This document shows positions 8,211 through 18,776 of a stretch of DNA of 64,000 nucleotides, piece after piece. Each line of letters starts with the position of its first letter. Position 1 is the stretch's first letter. The translations under genes and the position numbers were made by a program. Origin of the DNA: DATFQI01 sp963816955 (GTDB taxonomy: Bacteria > Actinomycetota > Thermoleophilia > Solirubrobacterales > Solirubrobacteraceae); contig CAWFME010000010.1 in assembly GCA_963816955.1 (NCBI GenBank), positions 1-64,000 on the forward strand. Direction: 5' to 3'. The notes beneath the pieces were generated by a model. It ran no database searches. It was not told the DNA's origin and worked only from the letters and a program-made list of their open reading frames with translations.

Positions 8211-9912
8211 ATGACCACGGTCGCGGTGCTGGGGGGTGGGGTGGCGGGCCTGAGCGCAGCGCACGAGCTGGCCGAGCGCGGGTTCGACGTCACGGTCCAC
8301 GAGCTGCGCGATGCGCCGGGCGGCAAGGCGCGCAGCATCCCGTATGCGGGCTCGGGCACCGACGGGCGCGACGACCTGCCCGGCGAGCACGGCTTCCGCT
8401 TCTTCCCGGGCTTCTACCGCCACCTGCCCGACACGATGGCGAGGATCCCCCACGGCGAGCGCAGCGTGGCCGCGCATCTCGTCGGCGCGACCCGGATCCT
8501 GTTCGCGCAGGCCGGCGGCCCGAACGAGATCATCGCGCCGGCCCACTTCCCGGAGTCGGCGGAGGACTTCACCGTGCTGGCGCGCTTCGTGCGCGACGCC
8601 GCCGCGCGGGTCGGCGTCCCGCCGCACGAGTACGCGCTGCTCATCGAGCGGCTGCTGACGCTGCTCACGAGCTGCGACGAGCGCCGCGAGCAGCAGTGGG
8701 ACCTGCAGAGCTGGTGGGACTTCACCGGCGCCGACCGGCGCAGCGCCGCCTTCCAGCGCTTCCTCGCCGACGGCCTCACCCGGACGCTCGTGGCGGCCCG
8801 CGGGCGCGAGATGAGCGCCCGCACCGGCGGCCTCGTGCTCGTCCAGCTCCTGCAGGACCTCACGCGGCTGGGCGGCCGGGCCGACCGGGTGCTCGACGCG
8901 CCGACCAGCGAGGTCTGGATCGACCCGTGGGTGGCGCACCTGGAGGCGCTCGGGGTCGAGCTGCGGCTCGGCGAGTCCGTCGACGCGCTGCGCTCGACGG
9001 CGGCCGGATCGGCGGCGCGACCGTCGGCGGGCGCACCGTGCGCGCCGACCACTACGTCGCCGCGCTGCCCGTCGAGGTCATGCGCCAGCTCGCCTCGCCC
9101 GCCCTGCGCGCCGCCGAGCCGCGCTTCGGAGGCCTCGACCGGCTCGTCACGCGCTGGATGAACGGCGTGCTCTTCTACCTCGACCGCGACGTGCCGCTCG
9201 TCAACGGCCACGCGATCTACATCGACTCGGAGTGGTCGCTGACCTCGATCTCGCAGAAGCAGTTCTGGCCCGGCGTCGACCTGTCTCGGCGCGGGAACGG
9301 GCGACCCGCGGGATCCTCTCGATCGACGTCTCGGAGTGGCAGCGGCCCGGCCGGCTGACGGGCAAGGTCGCACAGCGCTGCAGCCGCGAGGAGATCTTCG
9401 AGGAGGTCTGGGACCAGCTGCGGGCCCACCTCGACGATGCGCTGGCCGGCGTGACGATCGTCGACCGCTTCCTCGACCCGGCGATCGTCCACCCGAACCC
9501 CACGGACGCCGCCAACCTCGAGCCGCTGCTCGTCAACACGGCCGGCTCATGGGCGGACCGGCCCGACGCGGCGACGCGCATCCCGAACCTGTTCCTGGCG
9601 TCCGACTACGTGCGCACCCACACCGACCTGGCCACGATGGAGGCCGCCAACGAGGCCGCACGGCGGGCGGTCAACGGGATCCTCGCCGCGACGGGCTCCG
9701 CGGAGCGGCCGTGCGCGGTCTGGAAGCTGCGCGAGCCGCGGGCGTTCGCCGCCGCCCGCGCGCTGGACCGCGTGCGCTGGAAGCTCTTCCACCGGCCGGC
9801 CCGGTCTCCGCTGAAGGTGACCGCCGAGGGGGAGCTGCGGCCCGCCGGCCCGGTGTCGCGCGCGCTGCTGCGCGCGCCTACGCTGCTGCGGCGTCCGCCC
9901 GCAGGCGGCTGA
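8211..9912 (+). CDS. FAD-dependent amine oxidase/desaturase-like oxidoreductase, frameshifted
   Basis: A flavoprotein of about 567 residues in the phytoene desaturase / hydroxysqualene dehydroxylase superfamily. The N-terminus VAVLGGGVAGLSAAHELAERG with HELRDAPGGKARS is the FAD-binding Rossmann motif, and GEHGFRFFPGFYRHLPDTM is a signature of one actinobacterial branch. The C-terminal motif NLFLASDYVRTHTDLATMEAANEAARRAVNGIL closes the FAD site. Two indels, near 9000 and 9295, split it into three frames that rejoin perfectly by homology. The substrate is not evident; isoprenoid or carotenoid desaturation is possible. The 3' end overlaps the convergent gene by 35 bp. Confidence 0.78.
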
Positions 9913-11002
9913 GGCCCGCCTCGGCGCAGCCCTGCTCGAGCGCGTCGAGGCCGAACGCCTCGACCGGCCCGACGGCCCCGACCGCGTGCGGGCGGTTGCC
10001 GCCGGCGGCGCGCTGGGCCGCCCAGGCCACCAGCGAAGCGGTGAAGGCGTAGCCGTCGGCGCCCGTCAGGTGCACCTCGGCGAGCTGCTCGCCGGCGGCG
10101 TCGTAGGCGACGGCGGCGATCCAGGAGAGCGTGTCGGGCGTCGTGCCCGCCTCGGGCGCTCCGGCCAGCGACACCAGGCGCTCGCCCGCCGCCTGCAGCA
10201 CGCTGCGCACGCCCGGCAGCTTGAGCGCGACGGTTCCGGCCAGGGTGCCGGCCTGCAGCGGCCTGGCCAGCGCGCCGAGCCAGCCCAGGTAGACGTTGAC
10301 CTCGAGCAGCCCGGGGTGCACCGGCGGCAGGGTGTAGTGCTCGGCGCCGCCGACGGAGATCGCGGTGCGCGCCTTGCCCTTGACGGTGAAGTCACGCACG
10401 CGCTCGGCGGGCCGCACCATGCGCACGGTGCCCTCGCGGAAGGCGTGGCTGTCGTTGAGCGTCGCGCCGACGAGCGACTCGCGGGTGCCCGCGCTGGCGC
10501 CGTCGGCGCCACCGCCGAGCGAGTAGTAGCCGACGTCGACCCGGGTGGCGCCGCGCCCGGCCTCGCGCAGCGCCAGGGCGCCCGCCAGCGCGCCGGGGAC
10601 GAAGTCGTAGCCCATCGCCGGCATCAGCGTCGTGCCGGCACGCCCGGCCGGCCCGCCGAGCTCCTCGAACACGCGCCGGATGAACACCGGCTCGCCCGTC
10701 GAGTCCAGGTAGACGCTCCCGGGGGCGGCGATCGCGGCCCGCACGGCGGCGTCGCCGTACTTCGCGAACGGCCCGACGGTGGAGACGAGCACGTCGCCGG
10801 GCTCGACGGCGGCGAAGACGGAGTTGCGGCGCATCGCGTCGGCCTTGACGGTCTCCAGCCCTCCGAGGCGCTCGGCCAGCTCCCCGAGCCGGTTCTCGTC
10901 CCGGCCGGCGAGGACTGGGCGGGCGCCGCGGGCGGCCAGCCGCTCGGCCACGAGGCGGCCGGTGTAGCCCGTGGCGCCGAAGACGACGATGCGCGAGGTC
11001 AT
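9878..11002 (-). CDS. Saccharopine dehydrogenase-like / trans-acting enoyl reductase family protein
   Basis: A 374-residue NAD(P)-dependent protein. It begins RIVVFGATGYTGRLVAERLAARGARPVLAGRDE, a Rossmann nucleotide-binding motif, followed by VLVSTVGPFAKYGDAAVRAA and YLDSTGEPVFIRRVFE, both characteristic of the saccharopine dehydrogenase NADP-binding family that includes mycobacterial trans-acting enoyl reductases. The true lysine-pathway enzyme is longer, so a lipid-reducing or unknown role is more likely. The ATG at 11002 is preferred over upstream in-frame codons because the nucleotide-binding strand starts directly after it. Confidence 0.78.
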   Translation of the reverse strand: MTSRIVVFGATGYTGRLVAERLAARGARPVLAGRDENRLGELAERLGGLETVKADAMRRNSVFAAVEPGDVLVSTVGPFAKYGDAAVRAAIAAPGSVYLDSTGEPVFIRRVFEELGGPAGRAGTTLMPAMGYDFVPGALAGALALREAGRGATRVDVGYYSLGGGADGASAGTRESLVGATLNDSHAFREGTVRMVRPAERVRDFTVKGKARTAISVGGAEHYTLPPVHPGLLEVNVYLGWLGALARPLQAGTLAGTVALKLPGVRSVLQAAGERLVSLAGAPEAGTTPDTLSWIAAVAYDAAGEQLAEVHLTGADGYAFTASLVAWAAQRAAGGNRPHAVGAVGPVEAFGLDALEQGCAEAGLSRLRADAAAA

Positions 11003-11106
11003 GGCGGCGGGCGTACCCAGGCCAGCTATCCTGAATGCAACGACTACCGAAGTGTCAAAAGACGCAGAGGGCCTGCTCACGAGGAGCGGGCGCAAGAAAG
11101 GAACAT

Positions 11107-13386
<2,280 letters not shown>

Positions 13387-13392
13387 GTAACT

Positions 13393-13448
13393 GCCGGACC
13401 GATCCAACCGTCACCCTTGCGAGCTCCGCGAGGGTGGATCGGTCCGGC
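13393..13448 (+). terminator. Large inverted repeat between pnp and the M16 peptidase
   Basis: A perfect 14 bp stem (GCCGGACCGATCCA at 13393-13406 with its complement at 13435-13448) encloses 28 nt. The alternative inner pairing CACCCT/AGGGTG extends into a second hairpin. No T-run follows, so this may be a processing site or attenuator and not a classic terminator. It ends 12 nt before the peptidase ATG. Confidence 0.6.
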
Positions 13449-13460
13449 CCCCGTTTCCTG

Positions 13461-14744
13461 ATGCCTGATCATCGAATCACAGAGCTGGATTCAGGGCTGC
13501 GGATCGCGACGGAGCACATGAGCTCCGTCCGGTCCGCGGCCCTGGGCTTCTTCGTCGCCACGGGCTCGCGCGGCGAGACCGCCGAGGAGGCCGGGCTCTC
13601 GCACTTCCTCGAGCACCTGCTGTTCCGCGGCACCGACCGCTTCGCCTCGGCCGAGATCGACCAGCTCTTCGACGGCATGGGCGCCGAGCTCAACGCGGGC
13701 ACCGACAAGGAGACCACCACGGTCTACGCGCGGATGCTCGACCAGCACCTGCCGAAGGCGTTCGACGTCATGGCCGACATGGTCTGGCGGCCGGCGTTCC
13801 GCGACATCGACCCCGAGCGCGAGGTCGTGCTCGAGGAGATCGCGATGTACGAGGACGACCCGCAGGACACGGTCTTCGACGTGCTCGGCGAGGCCGTCTT
13901 CGGCGGCCACCCGCTCGGGCGGCCGATCATCGGCCGCGCCCCGGTCATCCGCGACACGCCGGTCGACGCGATCTCGGCGTTCCACGCGCGCCGCTACGTG
14001 CCGGGCTCCGTGGTCATCGCGGCGGCGGGCAACGTGGACCACGACCAGGTCGTCGAGCTGGCCGAGCGGACGCTCGGCTCGCGCGAGGCCGCAGACCGCG
14101 CCCCGGAACCCGACCCGGCTCCCAGCGAGCTGCAGAGCACCGTTCGCTTCCACCGCAAGGACACCGAGCAGATCCACGTCTGCCTCGGCGCCACGGGCCT
14201 GCAGCGCGGCGACGACCGCCGCTTCGCGATGCGCGTGCTCGACGCGATCTTCGGCGGCCTCTCGTCCTCGCGGCTGTTCCAGGCCGTGCGCGAGGAGCGC
14301 GGGCTGGCCTACTCCGTCTACTCCTTCAACGGCCAGTTCTCCGACACGGGCCAGATCGGCCTCTACCTCGGCACGCGTCCGGACAACCTGCGCCAGGCGA
14401 TGCAGGTCGTCCGCGACGAGCTGGCGCGGCTGCGCGAGACCCCGGCCTCCGAGGAGGAGCTGGCGCGGGCGCGCGAGAACGTCAAGGCGCGCATCGTGCT
14501 CGGCATGGAGTCGACCGGGGCGCGCATGAACCGGCTCGGCGCCTCGCTGCTCTACGGCCTCCCGATCCTGGAGACCGACGAGCTGATGGAGCGCATCGAC
14601 GCCGTCACGCTGGACGACCTGCGGGCCCTGACCGACGAGCTGTGGGCGCCCGAGCGGCTCTCCGCCGCCGGCATCGGGCCCGACGAGGCCGCGTTCCGCG
14701 AGGCCGCGGCGGAGGTGACCCCGGCGGGGGAGGTGGCGGCCTGA
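13461..14744 (+). CDS. M16 family zinc metallopeptidase (PepR/YmxG type)
   Basis: A processing-peptidase-like zinc protease of 427 residues. The inverted zinc motif HFLEH is at residues 48-52, with the downstream glutamate in the ETTTVYARML / EREVVLEEIAMYEDDP region; the C-terminal half keeps the RGLAYSVYSF motif. The start is the ATG at 13461 (PDHRITELDSGLRIATE); the frame is open up to 13434 but that lies in the hairpin. The order pnp, this peptidase, dapB is conserved in actinobacteria. The stop overlaps the dapB start by one base. Confidence 0.92.
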   Translation: MPDHRITELDSGLRIATEHMSSVRSAALGFFVATGSRGETAEEAGLSHFLEHLLFRGTDRFASAEIDQLFDGMGAELNAGTDKETTTVYARMLDQHLPKAFDVMADMVWRPAFRDIDPEREVVLEEIAMYEDDPQDTVFDVLGEAVFGGHPLGRPIIGRAPVIRDTPVDAISAFHARRYVPGSVVIAAAGNVDHDQVVELAERTLGSREAADRAPEPDPAPSELQSTVRFHRKDTEQIHVCLGATGLQRGDDRRFAMRVLDAIFGGLSSSRLFQAVREERGLAYSVYSFNGQFSDTGQIGLYLGTRPDNLRQAMQVVRDELARLRETPASEEELARARENVKARIVLGMESTGARMNRLGASLLYGLPILETDELMERIDAVTLDDLRALTDELWAPERLSAAGIGPDEAAFREAAAEVTPAGEVAA

Positions 14745-15415
14745 TGGCCGGTCATCTGATCCGCGTGGCCGTGGCCGGCGCCGCCGGCCGCATGGGACAG
14801 ACCGTCTGCGGCGCCGTCGATGGCGCCGAGGACATGGCGTTGACGGGCCGCGCGGACCCGGCGCTCGAGGTGGCCGTCGCCGACGTGCTCGGCGACGCGG
14901 ACGTGCTCGTGGACTTCACGCAGCCCGACCAGGCGGCGGCGAACGCCGTCGCGGCGCTGAGAGCCGGGGTGCACGTCGTGATCGGCACCTCGGGCTTCGA
15001 CCAGGACGCGGTGCGCTCCGCCGCCGAGTCGTCCTCGGCGAGGGCCTTCTTCGGCCCGAACTTCGCCATCGGCGCCGTCCTGATGATGCGCTTCGCCGCC
15101 GAGGCCTCGAAGATCATGGACCGCGCCGAGATCGTCGAGCTGCACCATCCCGGCAAGCTCGACGCGCCCTCGGGCACCGCCGCCCGCACCGCCGAGATGA
15201 TGGAAGGCGACGTGCCGATCCATTCGGTCCGGCTGCCGGGCCTGGTGGCCGACCAGGAGGTCATCCTCGGCGACGTCGCGCAGACGCTCTCGATCCGCCA
15301 CGTGACGACCGACCGCACGAGCTTCATGCCCGGCGTCCTGCTGGCGATCCGCGGCGTGGCGGAGCTGCCCGAGCCCTTCACCGTCGGGCTCGAGCACCTC
15401 CTGTGGCGCTCGTAG
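14744..15415 (+). CDS. dapB: 4-hydroxy-tetrahydrodipicolinate reductase
   Basis: Reduces hydroxy-tetrahydrodipicolinate in the diaminopimelate/lysine pathway. 223 residues: NAD(P) motif VAVAGAAGRMGQ, DFTQPDQA, VIGTSGF, the catalytic block ELHHPGKLDAPSGTA (catalytic histidines with the substrate lysine), and ISIRHVTTDRTSFMPGVL-like C-terminal residues. It is a little short for the family because the middle loops are compact. The start codon overlaps the preceding peptidase stop (TGATG), and dapB itself overlaps the next small gene by 13 bp. Confidence 0.95.
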   Translation: MAGHLIRVAVAGAAGRMGQTVCGAVDGAEDMALTGRADPALEVAVADVLGDADVLVDFTQPDQAAANAVAALRAGVHVVIGTSGFDQDAVRSAAESSSARAFFGPNFAIGAVLMMRFAAEASKIMDRAEIVELHHPGKLDAPSGTAARTAEMMEGDVPIHSVRLPGLVADQEVILGDVAQTLSIRHVTTDRTSFMPGVLLAIRGVAELPEPFTVGLEHLLWRS

Positions 15416-15702
15416 CCGTCACCGACCACGCCGTCGAGCGCTACGGCCAGCGCGTGCGCGGCACGCTGGACCCCCGCGCGGAGATCGCCGCCCGGGTGGG
15501 GGAGGCGCTGCAGGCCGGCCGCGTCGAGCCGGGCGAGCGCGGCGCCCGGCTCGTGCGCGACACCCGCCAGAGCACGCTCGTCTACGTCTGCATGGAGGAC
15601 CGCCCGCGCGGCGAGCTCATCGTCGTGACCCTCTACGAGGAGGGGGAGGACGCCGCGGTGCCGCAGCGGTTCACGAACGCGCTGCGGCGGCTGCGGAGCT
15701 GA
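15403..15702 (+). CDS. Conserved small hypothetical protein
   Basis: A 99-residue acidic/basic protein starting VALVAVTDHAVERYGQRVRG and ending in a conserved-looking FTNALRRLRS. The DHAVERYGQRV start recalls small proteins of unknown role encoded near toxin-like or restriction genes, but I cannot assign a family. No signal peptide or membrane segment. The GTG start lies inside the dapB 3' end, so translational coupling is likely, and the codon use matches its neighbours. Its 3' end overlaps the convergent monooxygenase gene by 32 bp. Confidence 0.65.
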   Translation: MALVAVTDHAVERYGQRVRGTLDPRAEIAARVGEALQAGRVEPGERGARLVRDTRQSTLVYVCMEDRPRGELIVVTLYEEGEDAAVPQRFTNALRRLRS

Positions 15703-16837
15703 AGAACTCCTCCGGGTCCACCGTGCCCGCGAAGACGCCGAAGAAGCGATCGGTCTGCGCCTGGTCACCGCGCAACATCGCGAACAGCGCCTGATGCTCG
15801 GGCGTCGGGGGGCGCAGGCCGGCGAAGTCGATCGTGCTCTCGAAGCCCGGCCGGGCCAGCGACTCCCGGCGCACGCCGTAGTCGGCCAGCTCGGCGTCGA
15901 TGTCGCCGTCCAGGCCGCGATCGACGGCCTCCGCGAGCAGGTCGGCGTCACGGAACGCGTCGCCGATGCCGAGCGCGAGGATCGGGTCCTTGTGGTGGAC
16001 CGCGTCGCCCGCGAGCGCCCAGCCGGGGCCCGCCGGGGCGCGGAGGTGATTGGGCAGCAGCCGGGTGCCGCGGAACGGCTCGGTCCGGCTGCCGCGGCGC
16101 AGCCGCTCCGCCAGGCCGGGCGCCAGCGCGACCGCCGCCGTGAACGCGCCCTCGATGTCCGCGCGGACGGCCTCGAACTCGGCCTGTGGCCACAGCACGA
16201 TCACGACGTTCCGGCCGTCGTGCGTGGGCGAGGTGACGATCGTGCGGCCCGCCCGCGGGTAGAGCTCGACGCCGTCGATCGGCACGCCGGTCCAGTACGA
16301 GTAGTAGGCGCAGGTGAGCGTGCCGCGGTCTTCGACGATCTCGGCGCCGGCCTCGCGCGCCACGGTCGAGTTGCGGCCGTCCGTCCCGATCACCACGCGC
16401 GCCCGCTCGGCGAACCCCGGCCCGCGCACCCCGGTCACGCGGCCGGCCTCCGTCAGCAGGCCGGTCACCCTGGCGCCCTGGCGGACCTCCGCGCCGGCCT
16501 CGGCGGCGGCGTCGGCCAGCATCGTGTCGAGCACGTAGCGCCGTGGGGAGTAGGCGGCGTCGATGCCGTCGACCGGCGGCGGGGAGCCCGTGAGGGCGAA
16601 CGGGCCGACGTCGAAGCGGTAGCGGCGGATCGGCGGGCAGCCGGTCGCGGCGAGGCGCTCGAGCAGGCCCCAGCGCGCGAGGCGGACGGTGCCGGACTGG
16701 TGGATGTAGTGCGTGGAGAGCGTGTCGCGGGGGAAGGCCGCGCGCTCCAGCAGAAGGACCCGGCGACCGCGACGTGAGAGCAGCATCGCGGTGGGGGCGC
16801 CGGCGCAGCGGGCGCCGACGATGATCGCGTCGTACAT
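15671..16837 (-). CDS. FAD-dependent monooxygenase (PHBH/geranylgeranyl reductase-like)
   Basis: A 388-residue class A flavin monooxygenase. It starts YDAIIVGARCAGAPTAMLLSRRGRRVLLLERA (FAD GxGxxG-type motif with the Cys variant), has VVIGTDGRNSTVAREAGA (the DG motif) and GWALAGDAVHHKDPILALGIGDAFRDADLLAEA (the GD motif). The start at 16837 is supported by AAAGGAG nine bases upstream. It is divergent from a PadR regulator across a 49 bp gap that contains a perfect palindromic operator, so it is probably repressed by that regulator and induced by an aromatic or phenolic compound. Confidence 0.87.
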   Translation of the reverse strand: MYDAIIVGARCAGAPTAMLLSRRGRRVLLLERAAFPRDTLSTHYIHQSGTVRLARWGLLERLAATGCPPIRRYRFDVGPFALTGSPPPVDGIDAAYSPRRYVLDTMLADAAAEAGAEVRQGARVTGLLTEAGRVTGVRGPGFAERARVVIGTDGRNSTVAREAGAEIVEDRGTLTCAYYSYWTGVPIDGVELYPRAGRTIVTSPTHDGRNVVIVLWPQAEFEAVRADIEGAFTAAVALAPGLAERLRRGSRTEPFRGTRLLPNHLRAPAGPGWALAGDAVHHKDPILALGIGDAFRDADLLAEAVDRGLDGDIDAELADYGVRRESLARPGFESTIDFAGLRPPTPEHQALFAMLRGDQAQTDRFFGVFAGTVDPEEFFSSAAAAARS

Positions 16838-16853
16838 GACGACTCCTTTACTA

Positions 16854-16881
16854 TGGTCCACAGGTTCTATCCTGTGGACCA
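16854..16881. promoter_or_regulatory. Palindromic operator between the monooxygenase and padR-like genes
   Basis: Perfect 11 bp arms (TGGTCCACAGG / CCTGTGGACCA) separated by six bases. The TATCCT at 16868-16873 inside it is a good -10 box for the regulator gene, and the opposite strand has TAGAAC in the same place. A repressor bound here would block both promoters. Confidence 0.75.
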
Positions 16882-16886
16882 CAGTT

Positions 16887-17417
16887 ATGTCAAGGGAGCT
16901 CACGCACTTCTCGTACATGCTTCTCGGGCTCGTGGGGCGCGGCGGGCTGAGCCCGTACGACCTCCATCAGATGGTCAGGCGCGGGCGGATCTACGACTGG
17001 GTGGGGGAGAGCCAGTACTACGTCGAACCGAAGCGGCTCGCAAGGCTCGGGTACCTCGACGCGCGCAAGGAGCCGGGCAAGACGCGCGAGCGGACGGTCT
17101 ACACGCTCACCGACAAGGGCCTGGACGCGCTGCGCGAGTGGGCGGGGACGCCCGTGCGCTACCCGCGGATCGAGCACGAGCCGCTCACGCGGGTGTTCGT
17201 GGCCGACCTCGTCGGCGAGCCGACGGTGCGGAGGGGCCTCGCCAGCCTGCGCGAGGACATCGCCGACCTCTCCGCGCGGCTCGACGAGGCGGAGGCGGCG
17301 GCGGACCGGCTCCCGCACCGGCGCAAGTACCTGCTCGCCACGCACCGCCTCAGCCGCAGGCTTCTCGCCGTGCATCTCGAATGGCTCGATGAGATCGAGC
17401 GCGAGCTCGAGTCCTAG
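16887..17417 (+). CDS. PadR-family transcriptional regulator
   Basis: 176 residues. The N-terminal winged helix (ELTHFSYMLLGLVGRGGLSPYDLHQMV, WVGESQYYVEPKRLARLGYLDARKE, RERTVYTLTDKGLDALREW) is the PadR/VirR DNA-binding domain; the C-terminal half (FVADLVGEPTVRRGLASLREDI to the coiled helices RLSRRLLAVHLEWLDEIEREL) is the PadR-C dimerisation and ligand domain. The ATG at 16887 lies six bases after its own operator, so autorepression is likely. Probable target: the divergent FAD monooxygenase. Confidence 0.9.
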   Translation: MSRELTHFSYMLLGLVGRGGLSPYDLHQMVRRGRIYDWVGESQYYVEPKRLARLGYLDARKEPGKTRERTVYTLTDKGLDALREWAGTPVRYPRIEHEPLTRVFVADLVGEPTVRRGLASLREDIADLSARLDEAEAAADRLPHRRKYLLATHRLSRRLLAVHLEWLDEIERELES

Positions 17418-17421
17418 TCCC

Positions 17422-18282
17422 ATGCCCGACGTCAAGCTCTCCCACCCGGACAAGGTCCTGTTCCCGGAAGACGGGCTGACCAAGGCCGACCTGGCGGAGT
17501 ACTACGCCTCCGTGGCCGACGTGATGCTCCCGCACGTGCGCGACCGGCCGCTGAACCTGTGGCGCTGGAACACCGGGATCGACGGCAAGCTCGTCGTCCA
17601 GCAGGACATCCCGAAGGGCGCGCCGGACTGGGTGGCGCGGGTGGAGACGCCGCGGCGCAAGGGCGGCAGCATCGAGCACGTGCTCTGCCAGGACGCGGAC
17701 ACGCTGCGCTGGCTCGCCAACCAGAACTGCATCACGCCGCACGTCTGGTCGGCGCGCCGCGACCGGCTCGACCGGCCCGACCACGTCGTCTTCGACCTCG
17801 ACCCCGAAGCGGGCTCGGACTTCGCGCTGGTGCGCGAGGCCGCGCAGCTCGTGGGGGAGCGGCTGCGCGAGCTCGGGCTGCAGCCGTTCGCGATGACCAC
17901 GGGCTCGAAGGGGATCCACGTCGTGGCGCCGATCAAGCGCACGCGCGAAGCCGGCTGGGTGCGCGAGCGCGCGGGCGAGCTGGGCGTGGAGGTCGCCGAC
18001 CGCTCCCCGGACACGCTGACCACCGAGTGGCGCAAGGAGAAGCGAGGCGGGAAGATCCTCGTCGACACGGCCCGCAACACCTACGGGCAGACCGTCGTGG
18101 CGCCCTACGCGGTGCGCGCGCTGCCCGGCGCGCCGGTCGCCACGCCGCTGGTGTGGGAGGAGCTGGCTGACCCGTCGCTGTCCGCGCGCTCGTGGACGCT
18201 GCGCACCGTGGGGGAGCGGCTCGCCGAGCGCGGCGACCCCTGGGCCGACATCACCAGCCACGCCGTGGCCCTTCCGGGATAG
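17422..18282 (+). CDS. LigD-type non-homologous end-joining polymerase domain protein
   Basis: A stand-alone archaeo-eukaryotic primase-like polymerase of the LigD PolDom family, 286 residues. Motifs: KLSHPDKVLFPEDGLTKADLAEYY at the start, RPLNLWRWNTGI, the metal-binding DHVVFDLDPE, TTGSKGIHVVAPI (histidine of the nucleotide site) and NTYGQTVVAPYAVRALPGAPVATPL. No ligase or nuclease domain is fused and no ku gene is in the window. Such proteins extend DNA or RNA ends with ribonucleotides in break repair. It begins four bases after the PadR stop and may be read from the same mRNA, though the jobs look unrelated. Confidence 0.88.
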   Translation: MPDVKLSHPDKVLFPEDGLTKADLAEYYASVADVMLPHVRDRPLNLWRWNTGIDGKLVVQQDIPKGAPDWVARVETPRRKGGSIEHVLCQDADTLRWLANQNCITPHVWSARRDRLDRPDHVVFDLDPEAGSDFALVREAAQLVGERLRELGLQPFAMTTGSKGIHVVAPIKRTREAGWVRERAGELGVEVADRSPDTLTTEWRKEKRGGKILVDTARNTYGQTVVAPYAVRALPGAPVATPLVWEELADPSLSARSWTLRTVGERLAERGDPWADITSHAVALPG

Positions 18283-18285
18283 CCT
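18280..18285 (+). promoter_or_regulatory. -10 element (TAGCCT) of a probably leaderless promoter
   Basis: TAGCCT overlaps the stop of the LigD-like gene and ends six bases before the ATG at 18292, leaving no room for a ribosome-binding site. Confidence 0.5.
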
Positions 18286-18291
18286 TCGCGC

Positions 18292-18747
18292 ATGGGTTTC
18301 ATGGACAAGGCCAAGAAGATGGCCGAGCAGGCGCAGGCGAAGCTGGACGAGGCGCAGAAGCAGTTCAACGAGAAGCAGGGCACGTCGGGCCAGGCGGGGC
18401 AGCAGGGCCCGGTGACCCAGTACGACGCCCATGGGCGCCCGATCCCGCCCGCCGACGCGGCCCCGCCCGCGCCCTCCGCGCCGCCGGCGCCGCCCACCCA
18501 GCCGCACGGCGACCCGCTCGGGGCGAGCGCCCCGTCGCCTCCGCCGCCCGCGGCTCCGCCCGCACCCGAAGCGGCCGCTCCGCCGCCGCCCCCGGCTCCG
18601 CCCGCGCCGCCGGCGCCTGAGGCGGCGGCTCCGCCCGCGCCGCCGAAGCCGCCGGCCCCGCCCGCGCCCGCGCCCGAAGGGCAGGCCGAGGGCTCCGACG
18701 AGTACACGCCCCCCAAGCTCTCGTCCGGGGATCCGCTGGCGGGCTGA
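18292..18747 (+). CDS. Pro/Ala-rich low-complexity protein
   Basis: 151 residues. A basic-acidic amphipathic start (GFMDKAKKMAEQAQAKLDEAQKQFNEKQ, coiled-coil-like) is followed by a linker containing VTQYDAHGRPIPP and then ~85 residues of Pro/Ala repeats with two copies of a PPAPEAAAPP-like unit, ending DEYTPPKLSSGDPLAG. No signal peptide or known domain. The N-terminal helix resembles small proteins that bind membranes or other coiled coils, but function is unknown. It is read as protein because the frame is continuous, starts with a -10/ATG unit and keeps a defined C-terminus. Confidence 0.6.
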   Translation: MGFMDKAKKMAEQAQAKLDEAQKQFNEKQGTSGQAGQQGPVTQYDAHGRPIPPADAAPPAPSAPPAPPTQPHGDPLGASAPSPPPPAAPPAPEAAAPPPPPAPPAPPAPEAAAPPAPPKPPAPPAPAPEGQAEGSDEYTPPKLSSGDPLAG

Positions 18748-18776
18748 TGCCGCGCTTCGTGTCATCCTCAAGGGCC

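Noticed and set aside
18430..18715. Pro/Ala repeats in the 18292 gene as a CRISPR or tandem DNA repeat
   Set aside because: Units are imperfect, coding and without unique spacers; simple low-complexity protein sequence.
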